From Peromyscus leucopus (taxonomy: Eukaryota; Chordata; Mammalia; Rodentia; Cricetidae), in the NCBI RefSeq assembly GCF_004664715.2, contig NC_051073.1, positions 64,036,379 to 64,100,378 on the forward strand: a DNA stretch of 64,000 nucleotides, given 5' to 3'. The notes beneath the pieces are model-generated. The model saw only the letters and a list, made by a program, of their open reading frames with translations, had not been told where the DNA came from and made no database searches. Position 1 is the first letter of the stretch; the number at the start of each line of letters is the position of its first letter. Made by a program: the position numbers and the translations under genes. This document shows, in pieces, positions 22,583 to 35,172 of the stretch.

Positions 22583-23324
22583 AAAGAAAACTCCATGAAT
22601 CAAATAACACTAGCAGTTTTCATTATCTTTTAATTTAGTTGTAAAATTTAAAAAGGACTTATTCCAGTTCTCAATTTAAAACAGAAGTCTACAATAATTA
22701 ATATCAAATGCTTTGACTCCTGCTATTTTCCTTGTGAGAGAAAAACTCTCAAATACAGAATTTATGCAAAGTTAATAACAATGGAAAATATACCCAGGTC
22801 AGATAATAGAACTAAACTAAACTAGTTTATAGTTTTTAAATTGTCAAAATGCCAAAATAAGAAAGGTAATCAGAAGTAACATTCATAAAATTAAAAAAAC
22901 ATTTAATTTTTTTTTGAAGGTGTCTATTTTAAACCATACTATAATGTTAAAAACCATTAAGTTCCCTGGTACAGTGAACCTGGTCACAAGCTCTGCCTCA
23001 GTCAGAACATTATCATAGTCTTTTTAAGACTCTGTGAAGTATCTTCTAATTTTGTTTTTTCTGAGTGTCCACAGACCGAGGCTGGGCAACTCTGGCAGTA
23101 AAATCACAGCAGAGGAGCTTTGATGCCCCCGGGTAATCTACCTACATTTTCATGTCTTGTTGTTAAGTTTGATGATTTTATGTCTCTGGCCACTTGATGA
23201 GGGAGGCTGCCTGATGGGTTCCTTCCCCCATTTCAAGTGAGTTGTTGAAACTGTGCACATCTTTTAACTCTTTATATTAAAAACAAACAAAACAACTATT
23301 CAGTGTGTTGGGGGAAGGTATGCA

Positions 23325-23475
23325 TATTCCACGGACCCCGTGTGGACACAAGTTGTCAAAAGGTCACTTGTGGAAATTGGTTCTCTCTTTCTGTTGTGTG
23401 GATTTGGGACTGAACTCAGGTCATCAGGCTTGGTCACAGTGCCTTTACCTGCTCAGCCATCTTACTAGCCTATCA
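23325..23475 (-). mobile_element. B3 SINE
   Basis: AATTGGTTCTCTCTTTCTG, GGGACTGAACTCAGGTCATC and CTGCTCAGCCATCTTACT are B3 complement landmarks. Confidence 0.7.
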
Positions 23476-24534
23476 AGATTTTAATTAATCAATTAACTAA
23501 CAGTAGTAAGGACTCATGATTTCCTAATTCATTTAGTAGGTTATAGTTAGTATCATATCACTTATTTGTAGCAGAAATTGTTAATTTGGCCAGTGTGTCT
23601 TGTTCCACCTTGGATTTGTTTTTCTTTTCTTTTTTTTTTGGAGTATGTTTCCATATTGCTTGAGTCTTTTACTTTCTGGGAGCCAGCCTCAGTTTTTAAT
23701 GAAGTATTCCTCATTAGAAGGCAAGACCTAGGGACTACGCATGCTCATTGCTACTAGGGTGTGTCTGGGTCCGGACCCTCAGTGGTATTGGGGGTAATAA
23801 ATATGGATAATTATATATGCATATAAAGATGTTTAGATCTATATTTGTATTTACATCTACCTAACCTGAAAATTGAGTTCATACCCAATTTTCTAATTCT
23901 AATCCAACATTATAGAGTTTATATTTAGCTTTTCCCTTCCTATATTTAACCATGGTAAATACTGGCTTACCATGGGCATTCACTTTAGTATGTTTCTGTA
24001 TGTAACAAGTGTCTGCCCATCAGCATTCACTACTTCCTGACGGTGCTGACGACTCACACAGGACGGTACCTGGCAGGAAGCCCTTCTTCTCACGGGTTAT
24101 GCCCAGTGGACCATAACAGCACTTCTTCCCGCCCTAGGCCCGAAATGTGCCCTGTTCTGTGTAATGGTGTCAGGAGCAGACTTATCAAGATGTGGAAGAG
24201 GAAGCCTCCTCGCTTCAATGTACAAACATCTCCCCAGTTTCACTACTTCCTTAAGGAAATACTAGTCTTGGTGAAGTCTAACTTCTCCTATTTTAGTGAG
24301 TTTTTCAGTCTCTGCAGTCACTGTGGTCGGTTGTTCTCTGCATACCCCAACTCTGTTCTGAGTACTCCTGAGACAGCAGCTGTCAGTAAGTTCAAAGGCG
24401 TGTCCTCTGGCACACACCTGTCAAGACAGTATTCTCATTCTTCTTTTCGGTTCTCAAGCAGGTTTCTATGTGATTCGGTCTTGATCTGTTCAATTTTATC
24501 TAAAATTAGTTTCCAGAATCCTTTTTTATTTTAT

Positions 24535-24600
24535 TTTTTTAAAGACAGGGTCTCCTGTAGCCCAGACTGGCCTTAAACTCAAAAGAGATAAATGCAGAGA
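24535..24600 (-). mobile_element. B1 fragment
   Basis: AAAGACAGGGTCTCCTGTAG and CAGACTGGCCTTAAACTC. Confidence 0.6.
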
Positions 24601-25264
24601 TTAAATGCTTGGCTTTTCCTAAAATTTTGGGGAGGCTCTGTAATAACTTCATCCTTCTAGACCAGAGCTTCCTCTTTTGCTGTTTCTGCCAAGTGTTCAA
24701 AGATCTAATCTAGTATGTGGGGATTCTCCTACTGCTTTTTGTATTTACCCCATGAATTTACTTTTCCATTTGGATTTTATCCCCGGTGTTTTTTTTTTTT
24801 CCAAGTGTGGGGTTTTGAATTCAAAGTGAGTTAGAGCAGGTTGTCATGGGCCAACTACTGCAGCCCTTCCCAGGTGACTGCAAACTCACTGTACTCAATA
24901 CAAAGACTGCACAAAACCTCTCCCTGCTACTAGTACACCGTCCTACTTCACTTGCTACTACTCACTCAATAGGAGCTTTCCCTATTGCTTTGCCCGGTAC
25001 AGTCAGTGGTATCAGAGGGGTTCAGTAGTGTTCATAGCTTGCTTAGATCAGTTTTTATTTTGTGACTCATGGAAAGTTCCACCTAGTTCCGTTGTAGATC
25101 TGTTAATAAATTTTAATTTTTGCTCTCCTAATTATTTTGAAGGAAGGGGCACAGAAGTTCTGGGACATTCAGCATTAAACGTGCCATTTCATTTTTGCAT
25201 TTCCTAGGAGTTCCACTGGTTCTATACTTTTGATTTTAAAAATTCCTGTATTGATTACTATTAC

Positions 25265-25420
25265 GAGTGCATGTGGGTGTGCACACGCCATGGCATGTGT
25301 GAAGGTCAGAGGACAACTTTCAGGACTGGGCTCTCTCCTTCAGCTGGGTTCTGGATTAAATTTGGACAGTCAGGTTTCCACAGTGCTTGACCTCATGGAG
25401 CCATCTCACCTGTCTGAGTT
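25265..25420 (-). mobile_element. B3 SINE
   Basis: GGTCAGAGGACAACTTTCAG, CTCTCTCCTTCAGCTGG and GAGCCATCTCACCTGT. Confidence 0.7.
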
Positions 25421-25439
25421 TTCCTTGTGTTACTTGTTT

Positions 25440-25555
25440 TGTTTTGAAAGACAATCTCAGTATGTAGCCTAGGCTGACCTCAAACTTGCCATCTTCCTCC
25501 TCAACTTTCCAAGCAGTATGCCTACAGCAGGCATGATCACTCCAGCTACTCCTAT
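25440..25555 (-). mobile_element. B1 remnant
   Basis: CTCAGTATGTAGCCTAGGCT and GACCTCAAACTTGCC; lower half worn. Confidence 0.55.
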
Positions 25556-25632
25556 GCTTTATTATCTTTGTTGTTTGAAAAACATTTTAGCATTGTTTAT
25601 TCTTATAGTTTCATTTATTTACTGTTTTTATT

Positions 25633-25697
25633 TTTCTTTCTTTCTTTCTCTTTCTTTCCCTTCCTTCCTTCCTTCCTTCCTTCTTTCTTTCTTTCTT
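25633..25697. repeat. (CTTT)n/(CCTT)n pyrimidine tract
   Basis: Uninterrupted pyrimidines made of CTTT and CCTT blocks, at the T-rich tail of the adjacent B1. Confidence 0.95.
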
Positions 25698-25698
25698 C

Positions 25699-25831
25699 AT
25701 TTTTTTTGAGACAGTTTCTCTGTGTAGCCTTGGCTGCCCTGGAACTCTATCTGTAGACCAGGCTGTCCTCAAACTCAGAGATCCACCTGCCAAGTGCTGG
25801 GATTAAAGGCGTGTGCCACCACTGCCCGGCT
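25699..25831 (-). mobile_element. B1 SINE
   Basis: GAGACAGTTTCTCTGTGTAG through GCTGGGATTAAAGGCGTGTG and CTGCCCGGC; slightly deleted. Confidence 0.92.
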
Positions 25832-25837
25832 TCTGTT

Positions 25838-25965
25838 TTTCTTTTTTGAGACAAGGTAGATGAAAAGGCCTCAAACTCACTATGTAGAGGACAGTCTTGA
25901 ATTCCTGATTCTTCTCTTTACCTCCACAGTGCCTAGGACTACAGAGGCACACAACTATGCCCAGC
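25838..25965 (-). mobile_element. B1 SINE, older
   Basis: TTGAGACAAGGTAGATG, CCTCAAACTCACTATGTAG and ATGCCCAGCT. Confidence 0.65.
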
Positions 25966-27009
25966 TACATTTTCCTTTTAGTAAAAGTGTATCCATCTTT
26001 AACAATTAGTTGGTAAAATCCCCTAAGAACAGACGACTGCTCTTGAAGGGAAGTGACTTCTGTGCTGTGCTAGCTCTAAGTCACGCTCTTCTCTTCATAT
26101 TGGGTCTACAACTTTACTACTCTAACAACTCTACAATATTTAACAATATGCACATTACACTTTATGTAGCTGACATTACTAGTTTTCACCTTGACAATCT
26201 GATTATGAGAAACCTTGGGCAATTTTAAGCATTCAGCATTTTAGAAAGTTGAAAACTTTCTACCAAAAGAGCAGATTACATTTTACAATGAGGTTGGAGA
26301 GTTCTTTCCTGAGAAGCAACCAATTACTACAGAGCAGCAACCGTCTCAGACATTAAACATTTAAGATTGGGGAACTCGGATGATTACTAACAATTTCTTA
26401 AATATAAAAACAACAAATCACAAGTTTATGGTCCTTACTACTAAGAATTCTTTGTAACATTTGTCTTTATGACCCAAACACTCTTCAACACACTTCCCAA
26501 TGTTACTTTAAAACGGTACGCTTCATTTACCTCATCAAAACTGCTGTCCTCTGCTTTCCTTTCCATCGGTCCCCACCTGTCCTCCCATCGCCACCTTCCA
26601 TCCACCCTGTGACTGCTTTCTCCTGCTTCATGGGGAGGGTCTGGTCTCCCTTCTTGGTCATGTGACCCTTCTAGAGACCACACATGCTCTCTGACAGAAC
26701 TGCTACCGGGAGAGAACAGACTGTGCGCCACACAGGAGATGTTCTCCAACATTTCAAGACTAAGGACTAGAGCATATTTTATCTCATGTGGCATATTAGA
26801 GTTATTTGAAAACATCTAACTAGCATGTGCATGCTTATTTGAGGAGAGATAATGTTTAAAGCCCCCTCCCCATTTTAGGATCCACAAATCTGGTATTCAG
26901 AAAAATTTTGGAAATTATAAACATATACAAGAGCAATCTATAAGGAAACCACTGAAATAGGAATCACATACTAAATACTAGTATTTAAGAAAATTCTTTT
27001 ATTCAAAAC

Positions 27010-27145
27010 TTTCCCCCCCTGTTTTTGTTCTTATTCGAGACAGGAACTCTCTGTGTAGCCCTGGTTGTCTTGGAACTTGCTCTGTAGCCTGCCTCTACCT
27101 CTGGAGTGATGGGATTATTAAAGGTGTGTGCCACCAGTGCCCGGC
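27010..27145 (-). mobile_element. B1 SINE
   Basis: CGAGACAGGAACTCTCTGTG and GTGTGTGCCACCAGTGCCCG. Confidence 0.85.
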
Positions 27146-27507
27146 TTCAAAATTTTCCTCTTAAATTAAGACTAGAATGGTACTGATCGTCACCAGACCC
27201 CTCACACCGCCCCCAAAAAGAAAAGAGGATCAATCTGAAAGATCATTTAAAGAGAAGCTCAGAAATCACAAAAAAACCAAAATAAAACAAGTACAAATAC
27301 CATAAAAGAGAACAAAGAGGAAAATTTCTGGGCACATTCAGTAACTCTGGAGAAACACTATGAGCAGCAAGTACACCTATTCGATATGGGGCATGTGCTA
27401 GACTTAGTTTTGTAAAAATCGGTGGTCATAAAAAAAAAAAAAAAAAAACAAGACTATATGTGTTCTGTTCCACTATAACAATCCTTCCTGTTAGCAGAAA
27501 AGTTCTT

Positions 27508-27662
27508 CTTCTTTTTTTTTCCGAGACAGGGTTTCTCTGTGTAGCTTTGGAGCCTGTCCTGGATCTCACTCTGTAGCCCAGGCTGGCCTCGAACTCACAG
27601 AGATCTGCTTGGCTCTACCTCCCTAGTGCTGGGATTAAAAGCGTGCGCCGCCACTGTCTGGC
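27508..27662 (-). mobile_element. B1 SINE with target duplication
   Basis: GAGACAGGGTTTCTCTGTGT through GTGCTGGGATTAAAAGCGTG. AGAAA(A)GTTCTT flanks both ends. Confidence 0.93.
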
Positions 27663-27744
27663 TAGTAGAAAGTTCTTATGAATGTATTGAATTGAAATTT
27701 CAAACATTTACTTTCTAAAGGATTTTTAAATAATTAAATTAAAA

Positions 27745-27836
27745 TATAAATATCACTCCCCCTTTCCTTTTCTCCCTCCAACCCCTCTCACATTCCTTCA
27801 CTTTCTCTAACTGATGTCCTCCTTTCATTATTATTG

Positions 27837-27868
<32 letters not shown>

Positions 27869-27905
27869 TACATAAACATGCAAGTACAACCTGCTAACGA
27901 TGGAT
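27745..27905 (-). mobile_element. L1 3' UTR fragment with CT/CA run
   Basis: CCTTTTCTCCCTCCAACCCC, GATGTCCTCCTTTCATTATT and TACAACCTGCTAACGATG match the complement of old L1 3' sequence. Confidence 0.5.
27838..27870. repeat. (CT)n(CA)n microsatellite
   Basis: TCTCTCTCTC followed by CACACA repeats. Confidence 0.9.
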
Positions 27906-29020
27906 ATGTTGCGCGCACACACTTGTTTTCCTTTGACAGCACCGCCATAGCCTATTTTTAGCTTTCTCTGGCTCTGTCTTACTTTGTTTGCTTCTGTCCT
28001 ATGCTCCCCAATGAATTGCTGCAGCGTCTCTGGGTTTTGTTAGCTTACCTTATTCTCTCTCCCGGCTCTTAGACTTCTACTTTGTAGTTTTTTTCAGAGT
28101 GGATGCATAAACTGTTATGGAAGCTGAGGTTACCTTTCATGTCACACGTCACCTGTCACTGTTGCAGAGCTCTGCTGCTACTTTCTGCTGTTTATAACAC
28201 CTTCATACGAATGCTCAGATTAGCTACTTTTAAACTACATATTACTCTGAGTTGAATCTTGTTGGACCAGGAAAATAAGAGTAAATATAATAGCTGGTAA
28301 TTGTATTTCTTTTAGATGCTTAAATTATAGAGTTTTCATTTAATGCTTAAATTATAAATTATTTAATCTAGCTCCTTCAGCGACTTCACTTTTCCTTCCT
28401 CATCATATCGTTTATGAACATCAACAAGTATGCTACTATGTATTCTTCTGGGTGTCCAAACTGATCAACTCCACTGAGGTTTTACTAGTGAACTGGTAAT
28501 GTTGATGCCTACTAGAGTTTTATACATGTTTACTAGGATATTACCTCACATTTTCCATTATTATTTTCTTCCCTTAGGAATCTAGTCAAACTATGTCATG
28601 ATGCTTTATTGTCTACAAACACAATATAATACAAACTTCATTCTTCTATTTTAAACAACAAATGCTACTAGAAAATATTATATTAATAAGTATAATCTAA
28701 TTCAATAAAAAACTCTTGAGTAACTTCATTTTCTTTAGCAGCATTACTATTTTTACTTATGGTTTTTATTAATCTTTCAAATCAATGACTTAGTAAAAGT
28801 GATATTAAGATGTATTAAATAGGAAGTCAGATTAAAAGAAACTTGAAAATTAATCCAAATAATGGTACAATCTCAAAAGAGTTAGCAGATGAAGTGTCCC
28901 TTACCCTAATGAAAAAACACTTCTGACTTGGAAAATGAATTGGTTTAGAATGAACAAATGCTGGATTAGTAAATTAAAACAAAATATAAAAGAGTTAAGA
29001 TTAGAAATGAGACATTACTA

Positions 29021-29240
29021 TGGGCTGGGGATGTAGTTCAGTTGGCAGGTGCTTGACTAGCATGAATAAAGCCTGTGGCGTGATTGCCAGCACAGTATGA
29101 AGACAGGCATGGTGGCATTCAACCATAACTCTGGTATCTGGGAGGTAGTGGCAGAAGGATCATTTCAAGGTTATCCTCAGAATCACATTGAGTTCAAGGA
29201 CAAACAAGGCTATATGAAAGCCAGTCTCCAAAAACAATAA
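29021..29240 (+). mobile_element. ID-B1 composite SINE
   Basis: GGGCTGGGGATGTAGTTCAG (ID head) runs into GGCATGGTGGCATTCAAC and a B1-like body ending in AAAAACAATAAA. Confidence 0.7.
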
Positions 29241-29323
29241 AGGCAAAAAAGCTAAACATTATCAAGAAGAAGAATGTAAAATTAAGAACATGCAACAGTA
29301 ACAGGCAACAAGAATTGCATTAC

Positions 29324-29426
29324 CTTCAGGTCGATATTGTGCAACGATAGTGACAGCTTGGCCTGCATTTTTTAATGCGGCTGCTGCTTGCTCATGACTT
29401 GCAGCTCTGAGGTCAACACTGTTCAC
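29324..29426 (-). CDS. Dlg1: Dlg1 PDZ3, second exon
   Basis: This 103-bp exon encodes [19 protein letters not shown] and [15 protein letters not shown]. The His of [11 protein letters not shown] is the class I specificity residue of PDZ3. The RPEE(Y) that follows leads into the extra C-terminal helix that distinguishes PDZ3 of DLG proteins. The acceptor is TTATAG and the donor GTAAT after GAAG. The final G is completed by AG of the next exon to give Glu. Confidence 0.97.
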
Positions 29427-30954
29427 CTATAAATAAAATCAAATACTAATGTAAGAAAACAAAGTCTTTGATTAGAAATCAATGGCCTGTTTATTATGTG
29501 AGTAGGCACAGGTTAGTTGCAGTACTTCATTGTTTAAATACATTATACAGTAAAACAACACATGATTATTTTAAACAATTTCATTCACTAAGAATACTTT
29601 ATCAGCAAGAGGAGAAAGTCAAGCATATCCTTGAAGGATTTCAGAAGGCTGGCTACCCAACTAATAATAATACTTGATCAGAATGGTTTCTAACTGGTTC
29701 TACCCTGTAGAACCACCACGCCTTCCCTGGATCAAGTCCTCTTGGCTACAATGCATGACTGTGTTTCTAGATACACTCTACTACTCTGTTGAGGGTCTAA
29801 ACGTCTACACTCACAAACAATGTAGCTTTCTTGTTCTGTCTGCCTCACAGACTGAGTTGGGAAAATATTACAATTATTCTGATTTTCAGGAGTTTCTTAA
29901 TCTTTTGAAAGATTGTCAGTGAAACTGTCTAGTCTTGGACTTTTGATTTCTCTTTCTTGCTCCACATATATAATCCATATACCATAAAATATATATTTAT
30001 ATTAGTATTAGGATCAAATCCATGACTTTACGAATGCTAAGTACATGCTCTATCACAAATTACAATCCAAACCTTTGAATAGTGATTTAGTGTTTGTCCT
30101 TTCTTGCCAGCTCAGAGCCAGCATTCATTTTTCTTATTTTCGGTTTATATCTTTTACAAATTTATGAACAGTAATGTATGTAACAAATACCTATTATTTT
30201 AAGTATATAAGCATATATAAGTATATAAGCACACACACACACACATATATATTTAGTAACCACTTTTGTTTTAAACTCTATATTCTTATTATTTGTGCTT
30301 GTGAATTTTATCTAATGAGGTACTTAAATGTTTTTCCTAGAGTTTTTAGGTCGTGTTCAGTTTTGAAGATCTTTTTGCACATTTTCCTCTTGCTCCTAAG
30401 TATTTTTCTCCTTTGCTTTCATTGCATTTCCCTACAGAAAACTAGTAAACATTTACATATCAATGTTACTGATGTATATTGTCAAACAATGCTGTCTTTA
30501 AACATAACCAGGAGGAGCCTTGAACTCTCTGGAGTTGTCTTGGCTGTGCTGCTGGCCTAACATATTTTGGCAACATTGTGTGTCAGTGACCCACATAAGC
30601 TGGTCTCACACTGGCAACTTAAAATTATCTATTATGGTCTGAGTTTTTCACACCAAACCCTATGCCACCTGAAAATGTACTTTGACAGAGGTGTGAAGTG
30701 AAGGTCCTAAGCTAATTTTATTTTCCTAACTAGCTAATTTGTTTAATGACACCACCAATTTATCCTTATCACACTATAACTTATTTTTAAAAGACTAAAC
30801 TACAGTATAACTTCACAAATATAAAACAAAACAAAAAACTCTATGACTAATTAAGATGGAAATATCTGGCAACTATATACACCCATGAAACTCCTTAAAG
30901 AATATACATACCATCTCTATTATCCAGGCCCGAGAGTTCTACTGGGCACTTTAA

Positions 30955-31070
30955 AAAAAAATCTTTTTATTGATTCTTTGTGACTTTCATATCATGCACC
31001 CCAATTCCACCCGTCTCCCCGTCCTTCCATATCCTCCCTCTGCCCTTTGAGGTTTGCCCCTTGAAGAAAA
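30955..31070 (-). mobile_element. L1 3' UTR fragment
   Basis: CTTTTTATTGATTCTTTGTG and ATATCATGCACCCCAATTCC are the complement of an older rodent L1 3' end. Confidence 0.6.
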
Positions 31071-31404
31071 CAAAAAAGTCAATGTAATAAAAGACAAAAT
31101 TAAACAGTGTCCAAAAGTGACAAGAAGACACTTATGGTTGCTCTCATCCTTGACCGAGTGGTGAAGGAAGGAGGAACAGATGGAAATAAGAAGAAGCCAC
31201 TAAAGAAAACTACTCAACATCTGGTTTCTTGTAGACTGGGGAAAACAAAATTTCCAGGAAGCCACAAGACAAATCTAGATGCCCAACCTGTTAACCTCAT
31301 TACAATGGATCTTGACGGAGTGTTTGGGGACTGAAACATGAGCATTAAGACAGACTTACTCATTTCTTAATTGTAGAGGGTACTTCCAAATACAAGATAG
31401 GAGC

Positions 31405-31754
31405 TGTGCTAGTTTGAATGTAACTGGCCCCCATAATCTCATAGTGGGCGGCCTATTAGGACATGTGGCTTTGTTGGAGTGAGTATGGCCTTGTGTATGT
31501 CACTGTGGGGGTAGGCTTTGAGGTTTCCTATGCTCAGGATATCGCCCAGTGTCTCAGCTGACTTCTGGTTGCCTGCAAGCCATGATGTAGCCAGCACCAC
31601 GTCTGCCTGCATCCCAGCACGCTCCCCACCATGATGATAATGGACTAACCTCTGAAACTGTAAGTGAGCCACCTCCATTAAATGTTTTCCTTTCCTTTTA
31701 AGAGCTGCCATGGTCAGGTGTCTCTTCACAACAATAAAAACCCAAACTAAGACA
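31405..31754 (+). mobile_element. ERVL/MaLR solo LTR (ORR1/MT-like)
   Basis: Begins TGTGCTAGTTTGAATGTAAC and ends AAACTAAGACA. Internal GGCTTTGTTGGAGTGAGTAT and GTCACTGTGGGGGTAGGC fit rodent MaLR LTRs. Flanks GGAGC and GTAGC are a 4-of-5 target duplication. Confidence 0.85.
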
Positions 31755-32489
31755 GTAGCCTACTAAATGTAGATCATGATAATATTCAATGTGGTCAAAG
31801 TACTAAAAACTGACACTGAAAATCTGTTAAAAATTAACAAAAGGAACTCTTTACTTTTAGTTGCTTGGGAACAGAAGTGAACCAAGAGAGGTCAAACAAA
31901 GTCCTCCAAGTCAGTGCAGACAGAAGAGAGTACAGAATGGGAAACAGATATTCCCAAGGTAAAGAACAAACACAGGACGGACATTCAGAGAACAAAAAGG
32001 ACTACAGCACCTTGAAAAGTTGGGAGCTGAGTTATAAAGTAGTTTTGCAAGTTGGCAGCTCAGCTGTCCAGTCCTCAAAAAATGCTTGCTTGATCCTACT
32101 CTTAAAAACCAATCAACCACTAACCACCAACCAAAAACCAACAAAACAAAACAAAAAACAACCAACCAAAAACTCCCACTAAATTAAACTGAAGCTCTAA
32201 CAAAATATAGTTCAATTACAGATCATGTGCGTACAACTTGATTCTGGAAGCCTTAAACACGAATCATTCCCCTAGGATCAATCCCCAACATACAAATCAT
32301 TCTGTTACAGAATAATAACATATAGTGTTTACTTCATGCTCTAAACAAAATCTGGTTATTCAATGAGAACAAGAGAGGAGGGGGGGAGGTGGGGTAGACC
32401 CCTCAGACTCCCCCCGCCCCCAGTTTCCATGCCCACTCCTCCCTGAGAAGAGAGAGGAGGAAGAGGAGGAGGGGGTAAGGTCAAAGCAC

Positions 32490-32590
32490 AACTACAGCTG
32501 GGTCTCTCTTTCCACCCCGTGGGTTCCAGGAAGTGAACTCAGGCTTAGCAGCAATCATCTTGTGTGTTATTTTATCCAAAACGTCTCATG
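32490..32590 (-). mobile_element. B3 fragment
   Basis: GGGTCTCTCTTTCCACCCC and AGTGAACTCAGGCTTAGC. Confidence 0.5.
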
Positions 32591-32636
32591 ATAGTTAAGA
32601 TCATAAGACAAGCAAAGATGGAAGACTAAGAGAAGT

Positions 32637-32785
32637 TAGGTGGCTGTGGTGGCACATGCCTGGATCTTAGTACTAAGAAGCAGAGGCAAAAGGATATCCA
32701 AGAGTTGCTGGCCATGCTGGACTACACTATGGAGGGTAGCGGGCCAACCAGGGCTTTAATGAGACCTTGTTACTAAAAATAATAA
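32637..32785 (+). mobile_element. B1 SINE, worn
   Basis: GGCTGTGGTGGCACATGCCT and GAAGCAGAGGCAAAAGGAT. Confidence 0.75.
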
Positions 32786-33184
32786 TGATTATTATGATAG
32801 AATCATGATGATGAAAATGCTAACAGCTGTAGAGACAGCTGATGTGGATGATGAGTTTGGAGAGTTTGAGCAAAGGTATAATAACTATCAAAAAATGAAC
32901 CAAATGGAATTGCTAGGGAAAAAAATGATCAGAGATTTTCTTTGAAAGACTTAGTAGTATAGGAAAATTAGTAAAAGTAAGAAATAGGAAACTTGAACAT
33001 AAGTCACAGCAAGTTTCCAAGATGAAACTTAAAGACAGGGAAAGATGAAAGACAGACCATCTCATTATTCGTGGAATAGTATCACACAGTTTGACAAACA
33101 CAGGGGAATTCTGAAGGGATACTGACAGACAGAACTCCCAAAACTGACAGAGGAGACGCAAGACGGCAGGCAGAACAGTAAGTA

Positions 33185-33315
33185 ACAGCACTGCCATGCA
33201 AGCCTGTGAACCTGAAGTTGAACTCCTAAAGCCATGGTGGAAGAGAGCTGACTAAGGGAGACTTCCTTTGACCTCCACTCACAGCATGTGTGCTCACTAC
33301 CACTCATACCCAATA
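33185..33315 (+). mobile_element. B3 SINE, worn
   Basis: GCAAGCCTGTGAACCTGAAG, CCATGGTGGAAGAGAGCTG, CTTTGACCTCCACTCACAGC. Confidence 0.6.
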
Positions 33316-33519
33316 ATTTAAAGAAGTGCCGAAAGAGAAAAAAAATGCTGACAAGTTCTCTATTCAGTGAAATTATGAGAAAAGGAGGTGAATGAAACAT
33401 AGTTTAAAAAATCAGTACTGAAGAAAAAGTTTTAAAAAATTGGAGAATATTGTAGTGTAAATAAAAAGCAAAGATATGAGACAGAAATCTGTAAGAATTA
33501 CTAATTAATAACTGTATCC

Positions 33520-33600
33520 CATCTGGGATGTAGCTCAGTGGTGGAGCAGATGTGTAGATGAGAGGCCCTAGGTTCAGCCAAGTGCCATAAATAATGGTAA
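33520..33600 (+). mobile_element. ID-like SINE
   Basis: TCTGGGATGTAGCTCAGTGG and GAGGCCCTAGGTTCAGCC. Confidence 0.65.
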
Positions 33601-33802
33601 TCATTATATCACAATAAACTGTTAGATGCGGAAAGTGTCAGTTTGGTTTAAAAACAACAACAACAAACAAACAACAAAACAAAACAAAAAAACCAAACAA
33701 GACTGAACTCTACAATGCGTATCAGAAATATATTTTAAGTTATTTTTAAAATTCATTTTTTAAATGATTAACAGGTAACAGTAAAGACAATAAAAACATC
33801 TA

Positions 33803-34003
<201 letters not shown>

Positions 34004-34059
34004 CTACAATAAATGAAATGTCATGTAGAACTTGAACATTCTCCCCAGAAGCGCATCCT

Positions 34060-34195
34060 ACTGATGACACCTCTGAGGGATGAGGCCCTACGATGGCGCC
34101 CTGGCTGACCTTCAACTATCTGGCCTCAAATTCATCGCGACCTTACCCAGTCTCCTGAGTATGGGGATTATAGGCATGTGTTACTATTACCAACC
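34060..34195 (-). mobile_element. B1 remnant
   Basis: CTGGCCTCAAATTCATCGCG and GGGGATTATAGGCATGTG. Confidence 0.6.
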
Positions 34196-34879
34196 AACAC
34201 ACAAAGTTAAATGGAAAAAAAAAAAAAATCAAACAAAACAAAACCTAAATGTTACATAAAAGGTTTCCCAAAATTACAAGAAAAAGAGAAATAGAAGGGA
34301 AAAAAATATAATTTTATATAAAATTAAAAAAAAATCAATGGTAAAAATCAAGCAAACAAAACACATTTTATAAATATTCAAAGAATGAAAATATCAAAAC
34401 TAATATAAAGTATTATATTAAACTACATATAAACTAATATATGTAGTCTGTCAAGAAAATTTGTGCATACTATTGTTTGAGAGTCACCATAGCCATTACT
34501 TCTTAGCTACACAAAGCGGCTATCTCTGTCGCTTGGAGTGGAGCATTTCCTTAAGCTGCAAAGACACCAACCATTCAACTGTAAGTCCAAACCACTCCCT
34601 TTTGCTAAGGAGAGGTCCTCTGACGAAGGAAAAGAAAATGTTCCGTCCTTTTCCACAGAAAAAGACCTTAACAAGACGGAACACATTCCTATCCTCCATT
34701 CTCATATCACCCACTTGACCATCAATGAACATAATGAAATCTCCTTATTGGTTTAGATATACTGCAATTATGGAGGTGAAATCAGAGACCTCAGAGGCGC
34801 TATGGGTTGCCCTGCCATCCTGGAAAATACCCATCTCCAAACTTTTTATTTGAAATAATTAAGCATCTTTAACAATTGG

Positions 34880-34985
34880 ACATGACTACATGCACCTGTA
34901 GTCCTAGCTGCTTGGGAGGCCAAAGAGTGGGAATTACTCAGGACCATGATCTGAGCCCATTCGGGCATCACAGTCCATCTCCAAA
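34880..34985 (+). mobile_element. B1-like remnant
   Basis: GCACCTGTAGTCCTAGCTGC and TTGGGAGGCCAAAGAG. Confidence 0.45.
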
Positions 34986-35056
34986 CAAGAGCAGCTTTCC
35001 TGAATTTTATTATCCAAAATACAAAAGAATTTTTTTTTCTGAGTGTTTACTACTTT

Positions 35057-35172
35057 GTTTTTTTAAAGAGAAGGTCTCACTATGTAATTCTTATGGCCGT
35101 AAATTCAGAGATCTGCTTGCCTTTGCCTCCCAAGTGCTTGTGATTAAAGGCCTGTAGCATCATGCCCAGCCT
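35057..35172 (-). mobile_element. B1 SINE
   Basis: GAGAAGGTCTCACTATGTAA and GCCTTTGCCTCCCAAGTGC. Confidence 0.8.

Larger units (their letters stand above)
21967..29323 (-). other. Dlg1: Dlg1 intron after PDZ3 (7.4 kb)
   Basis: This phase-1 intron carries several B1 elements (22062, 22408, 25699, 25838, 27010, 27508), B3 pieces (23325, 25265), an ID-B1 composite (29021), an L1 fragment (27745) and CTTT/CCTT and CT/CA microsatellites. I see nothing nameable in 23480-24530, 24600-25260, 26000-27000 or 27910-29020. Confidence 0.9.

Noticed and set aside
22370..22603. Open frames across B1 elements giving WPQNHRDPPGSASQVLGLKV-type peptides, seen again at 46163, 61084 and 62681.
   Set aside because: This peptide is the standard translation of the complement of B1 and marks SINEs, not genes.
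24043..24576. 177-codon plus-strand open frame.
   Set aside because: It ends in a B1 fragment, has no recognisable domain, and lies antisense in a Dlg1 intron.
26441..26815. 124-codon minus-strand open frame (DQEGRPDPPHEAGE region).
   Set aside because: No family features and no splice sites in frame with the neighbouring Dlg1 exons.
30174..30560. 128-codon plus-strand open frame rich in Phe, Leu and Tyr.
   Set aside because: Composition follows AT-rich intron and CA/TA repeats; nothing supports expression.
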